DNA of 64,000 bases from JAFCUW01 sp049897565 (GTDB lineage Bacteria > Pseudomonadota > Gammaproteobacteria > Burkholderiales > Burkholderiaceae_D): NCBI RefSeq assembly GCF_049897565.1, contig NZ_JAFCWM010000011.1, positions 62,001-126,000 of the forward strand, in the 5' to 3' direction. The notes under the pieces are model-generated. The model did no database searches and had not been told where the DNA came from. It was given only the letters and a program-made list of their open reading frames with translations. Positions 27,309-36,533 of this stretch are shown piece by piece. Numbering within the stretch: position 1 is the stretch's first letter; each line of letters starts with the position of its first letter. Position numbers and translations under genes: made by a program.

Positions 27309-28670
27309 CTACTTCACCAGCAGACTATTCACCGGCACCAGATCTTCTTCGCGCAGCGAACCCGACGCTGCCTTCAGGCGCAAGCCATTCATGATCGTGT
27401 CATAGCGCGCGCGCGACAAATCGCGGCGGGTCGAGTACAACTGGCGCTGTGCATTGAGCACGTCGATGTTGATTCGCACACCCACCTGGTAGCCGAGCTT
27501 GTTCGATTCGAGCGCAGACTGGCTCGACACTTCCGCCGCTTCCAGCGCCCGCACCTGGGCCAGGCCGCTGTTGACGCCCAGGTACGATTGGCGCGCGAGC
27601 TGAGCTGCATTACGGCGCGTCGATTCCAGGTCGTTGCGCGCCTTGTCTTCCAGCGCGATCGATTCGCGCACCCGGCTCGTCACGGCGAAACCGTTAAAAA
27701 TAGGAATCGCCCATTGCACGCCGACGGCGTTGTCGCTACGCGTACCCGACGTGCCGTTGGCCTGCCCGCTGTTCTTGAGCCGGCTGGAACTTGCGACCAG
27801 ATCGAGCGTCGGCAAGTGTCCCGCACGGTTGCGCTGGATGTCGCGCTTGGCCAGCTCGAGAGACAGTTGCGACACCTGCACGCCATAGTTCTGGTTTTCG
27901 GCGGACGACACCCACGGATCGATCATCGCCGGCTGCGGCGATGCCAGCGCGACGCCGGGCTTGAGCGGCGCCAGCGCGGCCGGCGCGGTACCGATGATCG
28001 CCTGCAGCGCGCTCTTCTTGTTTTCCAGGTCGTTCAGCGCCGCAAATTCCTGCGCCACGACCAGGTCGTAGGCCGCCTGCGCTTCATGCGTATCTGTAAT
28101 GGTCTGGGTGCCGACCTCGAAATTGCGCTTGGCCGACGCCAGCTGCTCGGTGGTCGCGCTCTTTTGCGCCCGTGTCGACTCCAGCGTATCCTGCGCCGCC
28201 AGCACGTCGAAATACGCTTGCGAAACACGCGTGATCAAGTCCTGTTGCGCCTGCGCAAACTGCGCTTCGGTAACGGCTTGCTGCAGCTTGCTCTGCTCAT
28301 AAGTCTGCCAGCGGTCCCAGCGGAACAACGGCTGCGACAGCGCCAGCGTCATCTGGCTCGAGTTGATCGGCACGCCAGTGCGGCCAACCACCGTGGTCAC
28401 GCCGGTTGGCGACGTGATGGTGTTGCCTTCATTAAACGGAGAGAAGGTATTGTCGTTGCGCGCGAAGCTGCCGGTCAGGCCGACCGACGGCAGCAGCGCT
28501 GCCCGCCCTTGCGGAACCCGTTCGCGACCTGCCGCCAGCGATGCACGCGCGCTGGCGTACACGGCATCGTTCGCCAGCGCCTGCTGGTAGACCTGGATCA
28601 GGTCGGCCGCCTGGGCGTTCAGCGAAACAAAAGCGCTGGCAATCAGCGCGGCGATCAGGGGTTTCTGCAT
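27309..28670 (-). CDS. tolC: TolC-family outer-membrane channel
   Basis: 453 residues. An N-terminal signal peptide (MQKPLIAALIASAFVSLNAQA) precedes a mature start at about residue 22. The two structural repeats of the family are visible as long helical stretches with DLIQVYQQALANDAVY near the start and an equivalent in the second half. TolC forms a trimeric outer-membrane duct for type I secretion and drug efflux. It ends the minus-strand set pcm-rhodanese-tolC, an arrangement common in betaproteobacteria. Its inner-membrane partners are not adjacent. Confidence 0.92.
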   Translation of the reverse strand: MQKPLIAALIASAFVSLNAQAADLIQVYQQALANDAVYASARASLAAGRERVPQGRAALLPSVGLTGSFARNDNTFSPFNEGNTITSPTGVTTVVGRTGVPINSSQMTLALSQPLFRWDRWQTYEQSKLQQAVTEAQFAQAQQDLITRVSQAYFDVLAAQDTLESTRAQKSATTEQLASAKRNFEVGTQTITDTHEAQAAYDLVVAQEFAALNDLENKKSALQAIIGTAPAALAPLKPGVALASPQPAMIDPWVSSAENQNYGVQVSQLSLELAKRDIQRNRAGHLPTLDLVASSSRLKNSGQANGTSGTRSDNAVGVQWAIPIFNGFAVTSRVRESIALEDKARNDLESTRRNAAQLARQSYLGVNSGLAQVRALEAAEVSSQSALESNKLGYQVGVRINIDVLNAQRQLYSTRRDLSRARYDTIMNGLRLKAASGSLREEDLVPVNSLLVK

Positions 28671-28713
28671 TGCTTTCTCCGTTGGAGTCATCGAAAAGTT
28701 AAAAAAAAGTCGC

Positions 28714-29037
28714 TCAGTACTTCGGCATCGCACTGTCGACCTGCACAGCCCAGGCGTGGACACCGCCCGTCAAATTGGTGATCTTTTCAAACCCGTTGCG
28801 CTCGAGGAAGGCCGCGACCGACATGCTGCGCGCGCCGTGATGGCAGATGCAGACGATCTCGGCATCCTCATCGAGTTCCTCGATGCGCGCCGGAATCGTG
28901 TTCATCGGAATATGGGTCGAGCCGTCGATATGCCCCAGCTCGTATTCCCAGTTCTCGCGCACGTCCAGCAGCAGCGGGCGCGGCCGTGCCGGATCGCCCA
29001 GCCAGGCAGCCAGTTCGGGAGCGGTCATCTGTTGCAT
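28714..29037 (-). CDS. Single-domain rhodanese-like protein
   Basis: 107 residues, one rhodanese domain. The active-site loop is C65-HHGARS, with the preceding LLLDVRENWEYELGHI motif near residue 22-37. Such proteins carry sulfane sulfur as a cysteine persulfide. It lies 13 bases downstream of pcm and 44 bases upstream of tolC, so it is likely part of the same transcript. Confidence 0.9.
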   Translation of the reverse strand: MQQMTAPELAAWLGDPARPRPLLLDVRENWEYELGHIDGSTHIPMNTIPARIEELDEDAEIVCICHHGARSMSVAAFLERNGFEKITNLTGGVHAWAVQVDSAMPKY

Positions 29038-29049
29038 CGCGCGTCCCGT

Positions 29050-29703
29050 TTAAAACGTGAAGTGCGAAGACGCCACCGCCCCCGACAGGTACTTGACGTT
29101 GGTCTCGAACACTTTCGTGGTCTCGAACGCCGTTTCCGACACGCGGGTAACGATATTGCAAGACATCACCGGCGCGCGGCCAATCAGCGCGGCAATCCGC
29201 CCGCCAAGCTTGACCTGCTTGAGGAACGCGTCCGGCAGCACTTCCAGGCCGCCCGAGATGACGATGACGTCAAACGGCGCGCCCTGCGTCCAGCCCTGCG
29301 CGCCATTGCCAAGCGCAACGGTGACGTTGGTGATGCCGGCCTTGGCCAGGTTCGTTTCCGCCATCGTTTTCAGTTCCGGCAGGATTTCCACCGTCGTCAC
29401 GTGGCGCGCCTTGTGCGCCAGCAATGCCGCCATGTAGCCGGAGCCGGCGCCGATTTCCAGCACCGTCTCGTGTTTCTTCAGTTGCAGCTCCTGCAGCAGG
29501 CGCGCTTCGAGCTTCGGCGTAAACATCGATTCACCTGCGCCGAGCGGGATTTCGGTGTCGACGAAGGCCAGGCTCTTGTAGTCGGCCGGGACGAAATCTT
29601 CGCGCTTGACGATCAGCAGCAGGTCAAGCACGTCCTGGTCCAGCACGTTCCACGGGCGGATTTGCTGTTCGATCATGTTAAAACGGGCTTGTTCAATATT
29701 CAT
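29050..29703 (-). CDS. pcm: Protein-L-isoaspartate O-methyltransferase
   Basis: 217 residues, close to the usual Pcm length. The SAM-binding motif I is VLEIGAGSGYMAAL (about 80-94), preceded by the substrate segment with a serine-containing loop (GAGESMFTPKLEARLL). It methylates isoaspartyl residues in aged proteins so that they can be repaired. It is the first gene of pcm-rhodanese-tolC. Confidence 0.9.
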   Translation of the reverse strand: MNIEQARFNMIEQQIRPWNVLDQDVLDLLLIVKREDFVPADYKSLAFVDTEIPLGAGESMFTPKLEARLLQELQLKKHETVLEIGAGSGYMAALLAHKARHVTTVEILPELKTMAETNLAKAGITNVTVALGNGAQGWTQGAPFDVIVISGGLEVLPDAFLKQVKLGGRIAALIGRAPVMSCNIVTRVSETAFETTKVFETNVKYLSGAVASSHFTF

Positions 29704-29876
29704 GTAAGACTCGGTGAGTAAAAATAATAATCCGATATTTTATCGTTGAACGGCCTCAATCAGGACATCTTAACGACATGGCTGCTCAGATCGCGTGAAA
29801 TTGCGACAGTCTGCAGTTTGGAGGGGTTGAACGAACATTAACGCCGACATGGCGGATTTGCCACGTCGGGCGACGA

Positions 29877-30518
29877 TCACGCCGGCGGCACCAGCAGCCC
29901 GCGCAGCGCCATGTCGAGGAAGGCATCGAGGAAGGCAATCGGGTCGAGCTGGCTCTGGTCGCACGGACCGACTGAATGCTTCCAGGTCATCAGCATCATC
30001 ATCGGGGCGATCAATACCTGCGTCACGGTGGTGACGTCCATTGGCCGGAACTCGCCGCGCGCGACGGCGCGATTAAGCATGCTGGCGATCATGTTGGTGC
30101 CGCGTGTGATCACTTCGTCCTGGTAAAAGCACGCAATGTCGGGGAAGTTTCCCGCTTCGGCCATGATCAGCTTGGAGATGCCGGACGCCTTGCTCGCGCC
30201 CATCAGCTGCCACCACTCGATGATTACGCTGCGCAACAGGTCGGCGCTGTGGCCGTCGAAGCCGGCGATGATTTCCTCAACAGCGCCGATGACGGGCACG
30301 ATGTTGTCCCGTACCACCGCCTTGAAGAGCTCTTCCTTGTTGGTGAAATACAGGTACAAGGTGCCCTTCGACACACCGGCGCGCTTGGCGACATCCTCGA
30401 GCCGGGTAGAGGCGAAGCCGCGTTCGACGAACAGGTCGAGCGCAGCGGCAAGCAACTCCTGGGGGCGCGCATCCTTGCGGCGCTCCCAGCGGGGCTTGAT
30501 GTCTTCGAGGGGGTGCAT
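29877..30518 (-). CDS. TetR/AcrR-family transcriptional regulator
   Basis: 213 residues. The N-terminal helix-turn-helix (about residues 20-66) includes VAKRAGVSKGTLYLYF and the following FTNKEELFKAVV, typical of TetR. The C-terminal ligand domain shows TetR_C-like helices without a recognisable ligand. It lies between the LolA/ABC/barrel operon upstream and pcm downstream, all on the same strand; it could regulate either, and the 110-base gap after the barrel gene makes co-transcription with that operon plausible. Confidence 0.85.
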   Translation of the reverse strand: MHPLEDIKPRWERRKDARPQELLAAALDLFVERGFASTRLEDVAKRAGVSKGTLYLYFTNKEELFKAVVRDNIVPVIGAVEEIIAGFDGHSADLLRSVIIEWWQLMGASKASGISKLIMAEAGNFPDIACFYQDEVITRGTNMIASMLNRAVARGEFRPMDVTTVTQVLIAPMMMLMTWKHSVGPCDQSQLDPIAFLDAFLDMALRGLLVPPA

Positions 30519-30628
30519 GCTTGTATCCGGTAACTTACTTCTGAGTCATTAATATAGACCCGAGTTGTTTTCCAGTCAAGGGCGGCGCAAAGGCGCTTTC
30601 TCCCTGCGCTTAAGCAGCACCACCGAAA

Positions 30629-31906
30629 CTAGAAGTAATAGCGCATTAGCACCTGCAACGACCGCCGCTGCGGGTAGGCGCCAAACTCGCTGGCCGGCGT
30701 GCCCTGCTGCTGTTGCCACTGCACCGCCAGATCGGTGCGCTTCCAGTGATAGCGCGCCTCGATCCAGCCGAGCCGGCTGCTGTCGTCGATGTTCTGCCGC
30801 AGCATCGCATTGAAGTCGAGGTTGCTCGTCAAGGCGTCCTGCCAGCTGGCATACGCGAACACCGACTTCTTGCTGACCATTTCCAGGCGGTTCTGCACCC
30901 ACAGCCGGTAGGCAAGCCGATCCATGGGCACCAGCGCATCCCAGCTATCCTTGGCGAGCGCGTCGCCGTTGTAGTGGTATTCCAGCGTCAGCGACAATTT
31001 GTTCGGTGCGTTGTACGTACCGCCAGCCGCCAAGCGCGACCGGAATGACGAGTCCTGTTGACGGCGCGTCGCCTGCCCCAGCTGCGAGTCCGATTTCCCG
31101 CCCGACCATTCGAGGTAGACCACGCCGGCCTGTCCGACGACCGACGTCAGGTTCACGCCAAGCTGAGGCGACTGCGCGCCTTCCTTGAACAGCAACACTT
31201 GCGGGGTGAAACTGCCGCCGATGCGCTGGCTGTACGCGACCAGCCAGCGGTCGTCGAAGTTGGTGGCGCCAAAGTCGAGATTGAACGGGCCATCCTTCGC
31301 CTCGCTTTCGATCTTCGGCGAAAACAGCGCCGTCAGCGATCCGTCTTCCCACACGCGCTGCCCGCGCAGCATGACGCTGCCTTGCCGACGTGTCTTCAGG
31401 CTGGCCGGGTCGATCGCGACGATCGAGCGGTTGGCGCCGGTGCGGAAATAATCGGTCGGGTTGTAGCCGAGGGCAACGCCATAGCGCGCGTTGACGCGGC
31501 CCATGTCGACGGCCAGGCCGTCGTCGGGCTGCCAGCTGAGGTACGCTTCCTTGACGGTGTTGAGCGTGTTGCTCTCGCCTGGCTGCGGCTGGCGCCGCAA
31601 GTCGAGCTGGTCCGCAAAGAGCACGCGCCAGCCCTTGCCGAGGGTTTTGTCGACCTGCAGGTCGAGCGACAGGCGTTGCCCATTGACACGCTCGCCGTTG
31701 CGCAGCACCGAGTTGGTGGTGGCGAATTCGCTCGACAGGTGCCAGTCGCGCGTGGCCACCGTCTCGACAGCCGCCTGGTCGGCCAGGGTCAACGCCGACA
31801 GGTCGTCCGGCTCAGCCGGCTTTTCCTGCGCCGCGACAGGATGATTGGCCAGCGCCAGGGCGGCGGCCAGCGTCGCCGCGAGGCGATGGGAGTTGGATAA
31901 TTTCAT
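30629..31906 (-). CDS. Outer-membrane beta-barrel protein of the LolA/ABC operon
   Basis: 425 residues. It has a signal peptide (about residues 1-26, ending in PVAAQ) and many alternating beta strands; it ends MRYYF, the aromatic C-terminus that marks BAM-inserted barrels. A region near residue 100-150 (VKEAYLSWQPDDGLAVDMGRV) resembles porin-like family proteins. Its ATG overlaps the stop of the LolA-like gene by 4 bases, so translation is coupled. The function is unknown; context suggests it is the outer-membrane part of a transport system. Confidence 0.75.
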   Translation of the reverse strand: MKLSNSHRLAATLAAALALANHPVAAQEKPAEPDDLSALTLADQAAVETVATRDWHLSSEFATTNSVLRNGERVNGQRLSLDLQVDKTLGKGWRVLFADQLDLRRQPQPGESNTLNTVKEAYLSWQPDDGLAVDMGRVNARYGVALGYNPTDYFRTGANRSIVAIDPASLKTRRQGSVMLRGQRVWEDGSLTALFSPKIESEAKDGPFNLDFGATNFDDRWLVAYSQRIGGSFTPQVLLFKEGAQSPQLGVNLTSVVGQAGVVYLEWSGGKSDSQLGQATRRQQDSSFRSRLAAGGTYNAPNKLSLTLEYHYNGDALAKDSWDALVPMDRLAYRLWVQNRLEMVSKKSVFAYASWQDALTSNLDFNAMLRQNIDDSSRLGWIEARYHWKRTDLAVQWQQQQGTPASEFGAYPQRRSLQVLMRYYF

Positions 31907-32679
31907 TCTGGTTTGAACCGAGGTAAGTAGTCACGCTGCAACCAGGCCTCTGGAACATCGCGCCAGGCCCAGTCTGAATAGCGCATTACAGTCACCCATT
32001 TCGGGTCCAGGCCATCGATGATGACGGTCTCGGTGGCACGTTCCGTCCCCAGCTGCTTTTCGTATTTGCGGTAATACGCCGTCTTCAGCAGGCGTCCGCT
32101 TTCGGCGTAGAACTTGCCCTTGATGGGACGCTTGTTGGCGGCGTCGACCCACAGCTCGATTCGGTGATACGTCACGTCCGGCGTCGAGGCGGCCAGCGCC
32201 AGCTTGTAGCTCTTGCGCGTCTGCCGGTCGCCGTCCTGCACATCTTCCTGCGCGTCAAGCTTGGCGCGGTAATCCTTGGCCAGGTTGACGGTCACGACGT
32301 CGCCGTTGGCCGCCTGCCCCAGCAATCGCTGCTGCGGCGACATGCGGATGCTGGCCTTGCTCGACGGATCGAAAAACCACAGGTCGTTGCCGGTCTTGAG
32401 CATCAGCTTGTTGACGTCGCGCGCCGGGGCGATGAAACGCACCAGGTTGCGGTACTGCCCGCCGCTCGGTTCGGACTTGGCATAGATCGACAGGCTCATC
32501 TCGCCGACCTGCTTACCGTCGCGGAACTCGGTGAGGTTCGTGACCAGGCTGAACGGCTTGTCCGGGTTGCGCACGGCGTCGCTTGCGGCAAGTATCTCCT
32601 GCGGATCGGGCGTCCCTTGCGCCATGCACGCGGCGCTTGCCAGCAACAGGCCCGACATCATCATTTTCATTTTCAGCAT
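31903..32679 (-). CDS. LolA-like outer-membrane lipoprotein-sorting protein
   Basis: 258 residues with an N-terminal signal peptide (about 1-21, ending ACMAQ). The fold class is inferred from DPQEILAASDAVRNPDKPFS and the repeated beta strands (LSIYAKSEPSGG, LWFFDPSSKAS), as in periplasmic outer-membrane lipoprotein-sorting proteins. It would carry a hydrophobic cargo between inner and outer membrane. ATG at 32679 is chosen because upstream codons to 32706 overlap the permease gene. The gene lies 7 bases after the permease stop. Confidence 0.75.
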   Translation of the reverse strand: MLKMKMMMSGLLLASAACMAQGTPDPQEILAASDAVRNPDKPFSLVTNLTEFRDGKQVGEMSLSIYAKSEPSGGQYRNLVRFIAPARDVNKLMLKTGNDLWFFDPSSKASIRMSPQQRLLGQAANGDVVTVNLAKDYRAKLDAQEDVQDGDRQTRKSYKLALAASTPDVTYHRIELWVDAANKRPIKGKFYAESGRLLKTAYYRKYEKQLGTERATETVIIDGLDPKWVTVMRYSDWAWRDVPEAWLQRDYLPRFKPE

Positions 32680-32686
32680 AAGTTTC

Positions 32687-34069
32687 CTATACGTGACGCA
32701 GCGCATCGACGATGGCCAGCCTGGCGGCGCGGTTGGCCGGCCACCAGGCCGAAATCACCGCCACCACCATCAACCCGATCGAGCTGCCGATGACCAGGTG
32801 CGGACTGCCCCACACCCGCACCATCAGCGGATATTCGTAGACATAACCGGGCGGCGTCCAGGTGATGCCGCTGTGATTGATCAGGTAGGCGATCAGCAAT
32901 GCCACCAGCACGCCCAGCACGGCGCCGATCGAGCCGAGCAGCACGCCTTCGCAGACGAACAGGCGCCGGATGCCGCCGCGGCGCAGGCCGATCGCGCGCA
33001 AGGTGCCGATCTCGGACGTGCGCTCGACGACCGCCATGCTCATCGTGTTACCGACGGTAAACAGCACGATCACGCCGATCAGCACGGAAATAAAGCCGAA
33101 CACCGAATCGAAGAACTGCACCGTCTGGCCATAGATCGGGCTCAGCGTTTCGTAATCCTGGATTTCAAGCGGCGCTCCCTTGAGCGACGACAGCAGCTGT
33201 TCGATCCGCGCGCGCGCCGCCGGCATTTGCGCCGTGTGCTTGAGCTGCACCTGGATGGCCGTCACCTTCGGCGCGGTGTCGCCAAAGATCAGGCGCTGCG
33301 CCTGCGCCAGGTGCATGACCATGAAGATGTCGTCGAACTCCTTCAGGCCCTGGTTTTCAGCCTTGACGACGTTGAGCGCCGTCACGTTCGGCACGCCATG
33401 GTCGCTGGCGGCCAGCATCTCGATGCGCGTTTCGCTGGCGGCCGGGGCGCCTGAGCTTTCCAGCGCGGACAAGGCCTGGATATCATCCGGCGCCGACTTG
33501 GCGCCAGCCACAGCTTTAGGCGCGAACTCGCGGCAATTCGGTACCTTCAGCGGGCCGCACAGTTGCAGCGTGCGGGCGACACCGGTGCCGATCACGGCCG
33601 AGTCCGGACGGCTGCCGGTCAGCGCCAGCGGGTTCGAATAGCTCACGCCGTAGTCGTCCCACAGCAGCATCGTGTTCTGCTCATCGACAACGACACCGCC
33701 GGCGATCACGGTTTTTGACACGCCCGCGGCAAAATTGCCGGCGATGCCGCCCAGGCTCAGCTTCGGCGTGACCACTGCCAGCATGGGTTTGAGCACCGGA
33801 TCATTGCTGACCACGTCGACAATGCGCTGGTAATCGGCGATGCCGTACGCGGCCGGGTCGCCGCTGCCGTAAAGAAAATAATCCTTGGCCTGGATCTGGA
33901 AGTGGCCGCTGCGCTGCACGTAGGCAGTCTGCATGGCGAAGATGACGTTGCCGCTGAATCCGCCAAACAGCAGGATCGCGTTCATGCCGATGATCATCGC
34001 AAGAAGCGTCGCCAGCGAGCGGCGCCGGTTTCGCAACAGGTTGCGCAGCGCAATCGAAATTGTCCTCAT
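32687..34069 (-). CDS. ABC transporter permease, FtsX/MacB/LolE type
   Basis: 460 residues. The layout is a first membrane helix at about 17-40, a large periplasmic domain (about 45-310), then three helices near 320-445 with the FtsX block (TSEIGTLRAIGLRRGGI). This matches MacB/LolC-type permeases, which use mechanotransmission to move substrates through the periplasm rather than across the membrane. The ATG overlaps the ATPase stop by 4 bases. Confidence 0.9.
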   Translation of the reverse strand: MRTISIALRNLLRNRRRSLATLLAMIIGMNAILLFGGFSGNVIFAMQTAYVQRSGHFQIQAKDYFLYGSGDPAAYGIADYQRIVDVVSNDPVLKPMLAVVTPKLSLGGIAGNFAAGVSKTVIAGGVVVDEQNTMLLWDDYGVSYSNPLALTGSRPDSAVIGTGVARTLQLCGPLKVPNCREFAPKAVAGAKSAPDDIQALSALESSGAPAASETRIEMLAASDHGVPNVTALNVVKAENQGLKEFDDIFMVMHLAQAQRLIFGDTAPKVTAIQVQLKHTAQMPAARARIEQLLSSLKGAPLEIQDYETLSPIYGQTVQFFDSVFGFISVLIGVIVLFTVGNTMSMAVVERTSEIGTLRAIGLRRGGIRRLFVCEGVLLGSIGAVLGVLVALLIAYLINHSGITWTPPGYVYEYPLMVRVWGSPHLVIGSSIGLMVVAVISAWWPANRAARLAIVDALRHV

Positions 34070-34773
34070 CGCTTTTCGGTCCCGGGCTCGTCGCGCCGCT
34101 GGATCGACGTGATGCGGCCATCGCGCAGAAAGACGGCGTCGTCGGCCTCGGCATGCACCTGCGGATCGTGCGACGAGAACACGAACGATACGTCATGGTC
34201 ATGCTGCATCTTGCGCATCAGCGCGATGATGGCGGCGCCGGTGTGGCTGTCGAGGTTGGCGGTGGGCTCGTCGGCCAGCACCAGCATCGGCGCCGGCGCC
34301 AGGGCGCGCGCAATCGCCACGCGCTGGCGCTGTCCGCCGGACAACTGGCCGGGCCGGTTGTTGCCCTTGTCGGCCAGACCAACCGCGTCAAGCAGCCCGA
34401 GCACCCGCTCGCGCCGCTGCCTGGCCGGCATGCCGGTGAGCAGCAGCGGATATTCGACGTTCTCGTACGCGCTCAGCACCGGCAGCAAATTGAAGTTCTG
34501 AAAAATGAAGCCGAGATGGCGCGCGCGGAAATCCGACAAGGCGTCGTCGCTCAACAGGTGTACCGGCTGGTTGTCGACAATTACCTCGCCCTGGTCCGGG
34601 CGGTCGATGCAGCCCATCAGGTTCAGCAACGTGGTCTTGCCGCTGCCGGACGGGCCGGAAATGACAGTGAAACGGCGCGGCAAAATCTCCAGGTTGATAT
34701 CGACGAGCGCAGGCACCTCGACCGCATCGAGGTGGTATTTCTTGCCGACTTGCTTCAGAACGATCGAATGCAT
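34066..34773 (-). CDS. ABC transporter ATP-binding protein, MacB/LolD type
   Basis: 235 residues with a complete ATPase: Walker A GPSGSGKTTLLNLMG (about 39-53), signature LSGGQRQRVAIARAL, Walker B MLVLADEPT and the switch histidine in the later VFSSHD. It is the first gene of a four-gene operon and overlaps the permease start. The MacB/LolD-type sequence fits the FtsX-like permease partner. Confidence 0.92.
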   Translation of the reverse strand: MHSIVLKQVGKKYHLDAVEVPALVDINLEILPRRFTVISGPSGSGKTTLLNLMGCIDRPDQGEVIVDNQPVHLLSDDALSDFRARHLGFIFQNFNLLPVLSAYENVEYPLLLTGMPARQRRERVLGLLDAVGLADKGNNRPGQLSGGQRQRVAIARALAPAPMLVLADEPTANLDSHTGAAIIALMRKMQHDHDVSFVFSSHDPQVHAEADDAVFLRDGRITSIQRRDEPGTEKR

Positions 34774-34989
34774 TGCTGTTTGTTTGTCGTGCGATTTGAA
34801 AAGAATAAACTTTTACTAACGATTTTCGGCGAGAAAGCATTATAGCAATGCAACATATGCCACACGGTTCAGGTAAGGAAAGAAAAATGAACTGTTACCA
34901 ATTAGTCCGTGGTGGCACCGGAATGTGCGGCAAGCCGGGTAAAATGGCGGCCTGTCCGGGGCTTTCCCGGCCGCGCACCCGACCGCCTG

Positions 34990-35277
34990 ATGAACACTCC
35001 AGAAACAGCGCTTGCCTGCCGCCCCGGTTGCGGCGCGTGCTGCACCGCACCTTCGATTACCAGTCCGATACCCGGGATGCCCCATGGGAAGCCAGCTGGC
35101 GTCCGGTGCATTCAGCTTGGCGACGACAATTTCTGTCTCATCTTCGGCAAGCCGGAACGCCCTGCCTTTTGCGGCGGACTGCAACCATCGCAAGAGATGT
35201 GCGGACCGAGCCGCGAGCATGCGATGTTGTGGCTCGATACCCTGGAGCGGGCGACCGCGCCGATGCTCAGAGCCTGA
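34990..35277 (+). CDS. YkgJ-family cysteine cluster protein
   Basis: 95 residues. The metal-cluster cysteines appear as CRPGCGACCTAP (about 10-21), then single cysteines near residues 40, 50 and 62, in the spacing of the YkgJ/UPF0153 zinc or iron-binding family. The function of this family is unknown. ATG at 34990 places the cysteine cluster near the N-terminus, as in relatives; the frame is open further upstream. Confidence 0.8.
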   Translation: MNTPETALACRPGCGACCTAPSITSPIPGMPHGKPAGVRCIQLGDDNFCLIFGKPERPAFCGGLQPSQEMCGPSREHAMLWLDTLERATAPMLRA

Positions 35278-35296
35278 ATCCGATGTCAGGAGGCGT

Positions 35297-35509
35297 TCAG
35301 TCGTCAGCGTCGTCGGGGGTGCCCGGCACGATGCCCGGGAACTTGGTGCGCTTGCGGCGTTTCTTCACCGTTTCGGATTGCTCCTGAGTGGCCTTGGTGG
35401 CGGGCGGCGGCGCAATCGGCAGAGGAAAGCCGAGGAAAACCATGATTAGAAAGATCGGCAATAACAAATAAAAAAGCGGCCTCTTCCAATTTAGTTTTTG
35501 TTTCAACAT
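35297..35509 (-). CDS. Hypothetical small membrane protein
   Basis: 70 residues with one membrane helix (PLFYLLLPIFLIMVFLGFPL) near residues 11-30 and a basic, proline-rich tail (KKRRKRTKFPG). No good ribosome site is visible before the ATG at 35509, and an in-frame start at 35539 would add 10 residues. Function unknown. Confidence 0.45.
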   Translation of the reverse strand: MLKQKLNWKRPLFYLLLPIFLIMVFLGFPLPIAPPPATKATQEQSETVKKRRKRTKFPGIVPGTPDDADD

Positions 35510-35695
35510 TGCTAACAGATGGGGGACTTGCGATTGCATTCAAGTAGATTGTTTTCCTGTTCATCCTCCGCAGCGCCAAAACAACGCCACCATTGAGGTC
35601 GCACCGCCAGCGCCAGCCGTGCTCGTGGTAAGCTTCGACCCCGCGTGGTGTGCCTGCCGAACTCCTGCATCCTTCAACCTATCAAACAACAATTC

Positions 35696-36529
35696 ATGGA
35701 CATATTTCTCGCGCTCAAAGCCATCGTCATGGGCCTGGTGGAAGGTTTCACCGAATTTCTGCCGATTTCGTCGACTGGACACCTGATTCTGGCTGCAAGC
35801 CTGCTCAATTTCACCGGCGAGAAGGTCAAAGTGTTCGAGATTGCCATCCAGGCCGGCGCCATGTTGTCCGTGATCTGGGAGTTCCGCGTACGCATCGGCG
35901 CCGTGTTTGCCGGCATCACCAGCGACCCGAAGCAGCAAAAGTTCGTCGTCAACCTGATCGTCGCCTTCATGCCGGCCGCCTTCCTCGGCCTGCTGTTCAG
36001 CAAGATGATCAAGCAGTTCCTGTTCGCGCCGGTGCCGGTCGCGATGGCCTTCATCGTCGGCGGGCTGATTATCCTGTGGGTCGAGAGCCGCAACCGCCGG
36101 CGGCCGGAAAAGCCGCGCGTCGATTCGGTCGACGACATGACCTTGCTCGACGCCTTCAAGGTCGGCTGCGCGCAGGCGTTTGCCCTGATCCCAGGCACCA
36201 GCCGTTCCGGCGCCACCATCATCGGCGGCATGCTGTTTGGCCTGTCGCGCAAGGCGTCGACCGAATTCTCGTTCTTCCTCGCCATCCCGACCCTGCTGGC
36301 GGCCACCGTCTACTCGGTGTACAAGGAGCGCGCGCTGCTGTCGATGGCCGACCTGCCGCTGTTTGGCCTCGGCGGCCTGTCGGCGTTCATCTCGGCGTTC
36401 CTGTGCGTGCGCTGGCTGCTGCGCTATATCAGCTCGCACGACTTCACCATCTTCGCCTGGTACCGCATTGTGTTCGGCATCGTCATCCTGGCGACCGCCC
36501 ACTACGAGTGGGTGAAGTGGGTCGACTGA
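35696..36529 (+). CDS. uppP: Undecaprenyl-diphosphatase UppP (BacA)
   Basis: 277 residues of a multi-pass membrane protein. The two signatures are EGFTEFLPISSTGHL (about 16-30) and PGTSRSGATIIGG (about 165-178), which carry the catalytic Glu and Arg. It recycles undecaprenyl pyrophosphate to the monophosphate for cell-wall synthesis and can confer bacitracin resistance. Start 35696 gives MDIFLALKAIVMGLVEG, matching the family; upstream open codons are excluded. recQ follows after 4 bases. Confidence 0.94.
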   Translation: MDIFLALKAIVMGLVEGFTEFLPISSTGHLILAASLLNFTGEKVKVFEIAIQAGAMLSVIWEFRVRIGAVFAGITSDPKQQKFVVNLIVAFMPAAFLGLLFSKMIKQFLFAPVPVAMAFIVGGLIILWVESRNRRRPEKPRVDSVDDMTLLDAFKVGCAQAFALIPGTSRSGATIIGGMLFGLSRKASTEFSFFLAIPTLLAATVYSVYKERALLSMADLPLFGLGGLSAFISAFLCVRWLLRYISSHDFTIFAWYRIVFGIVILATAHYEWVKWVD

Positions 36530-36533
36530 TATC

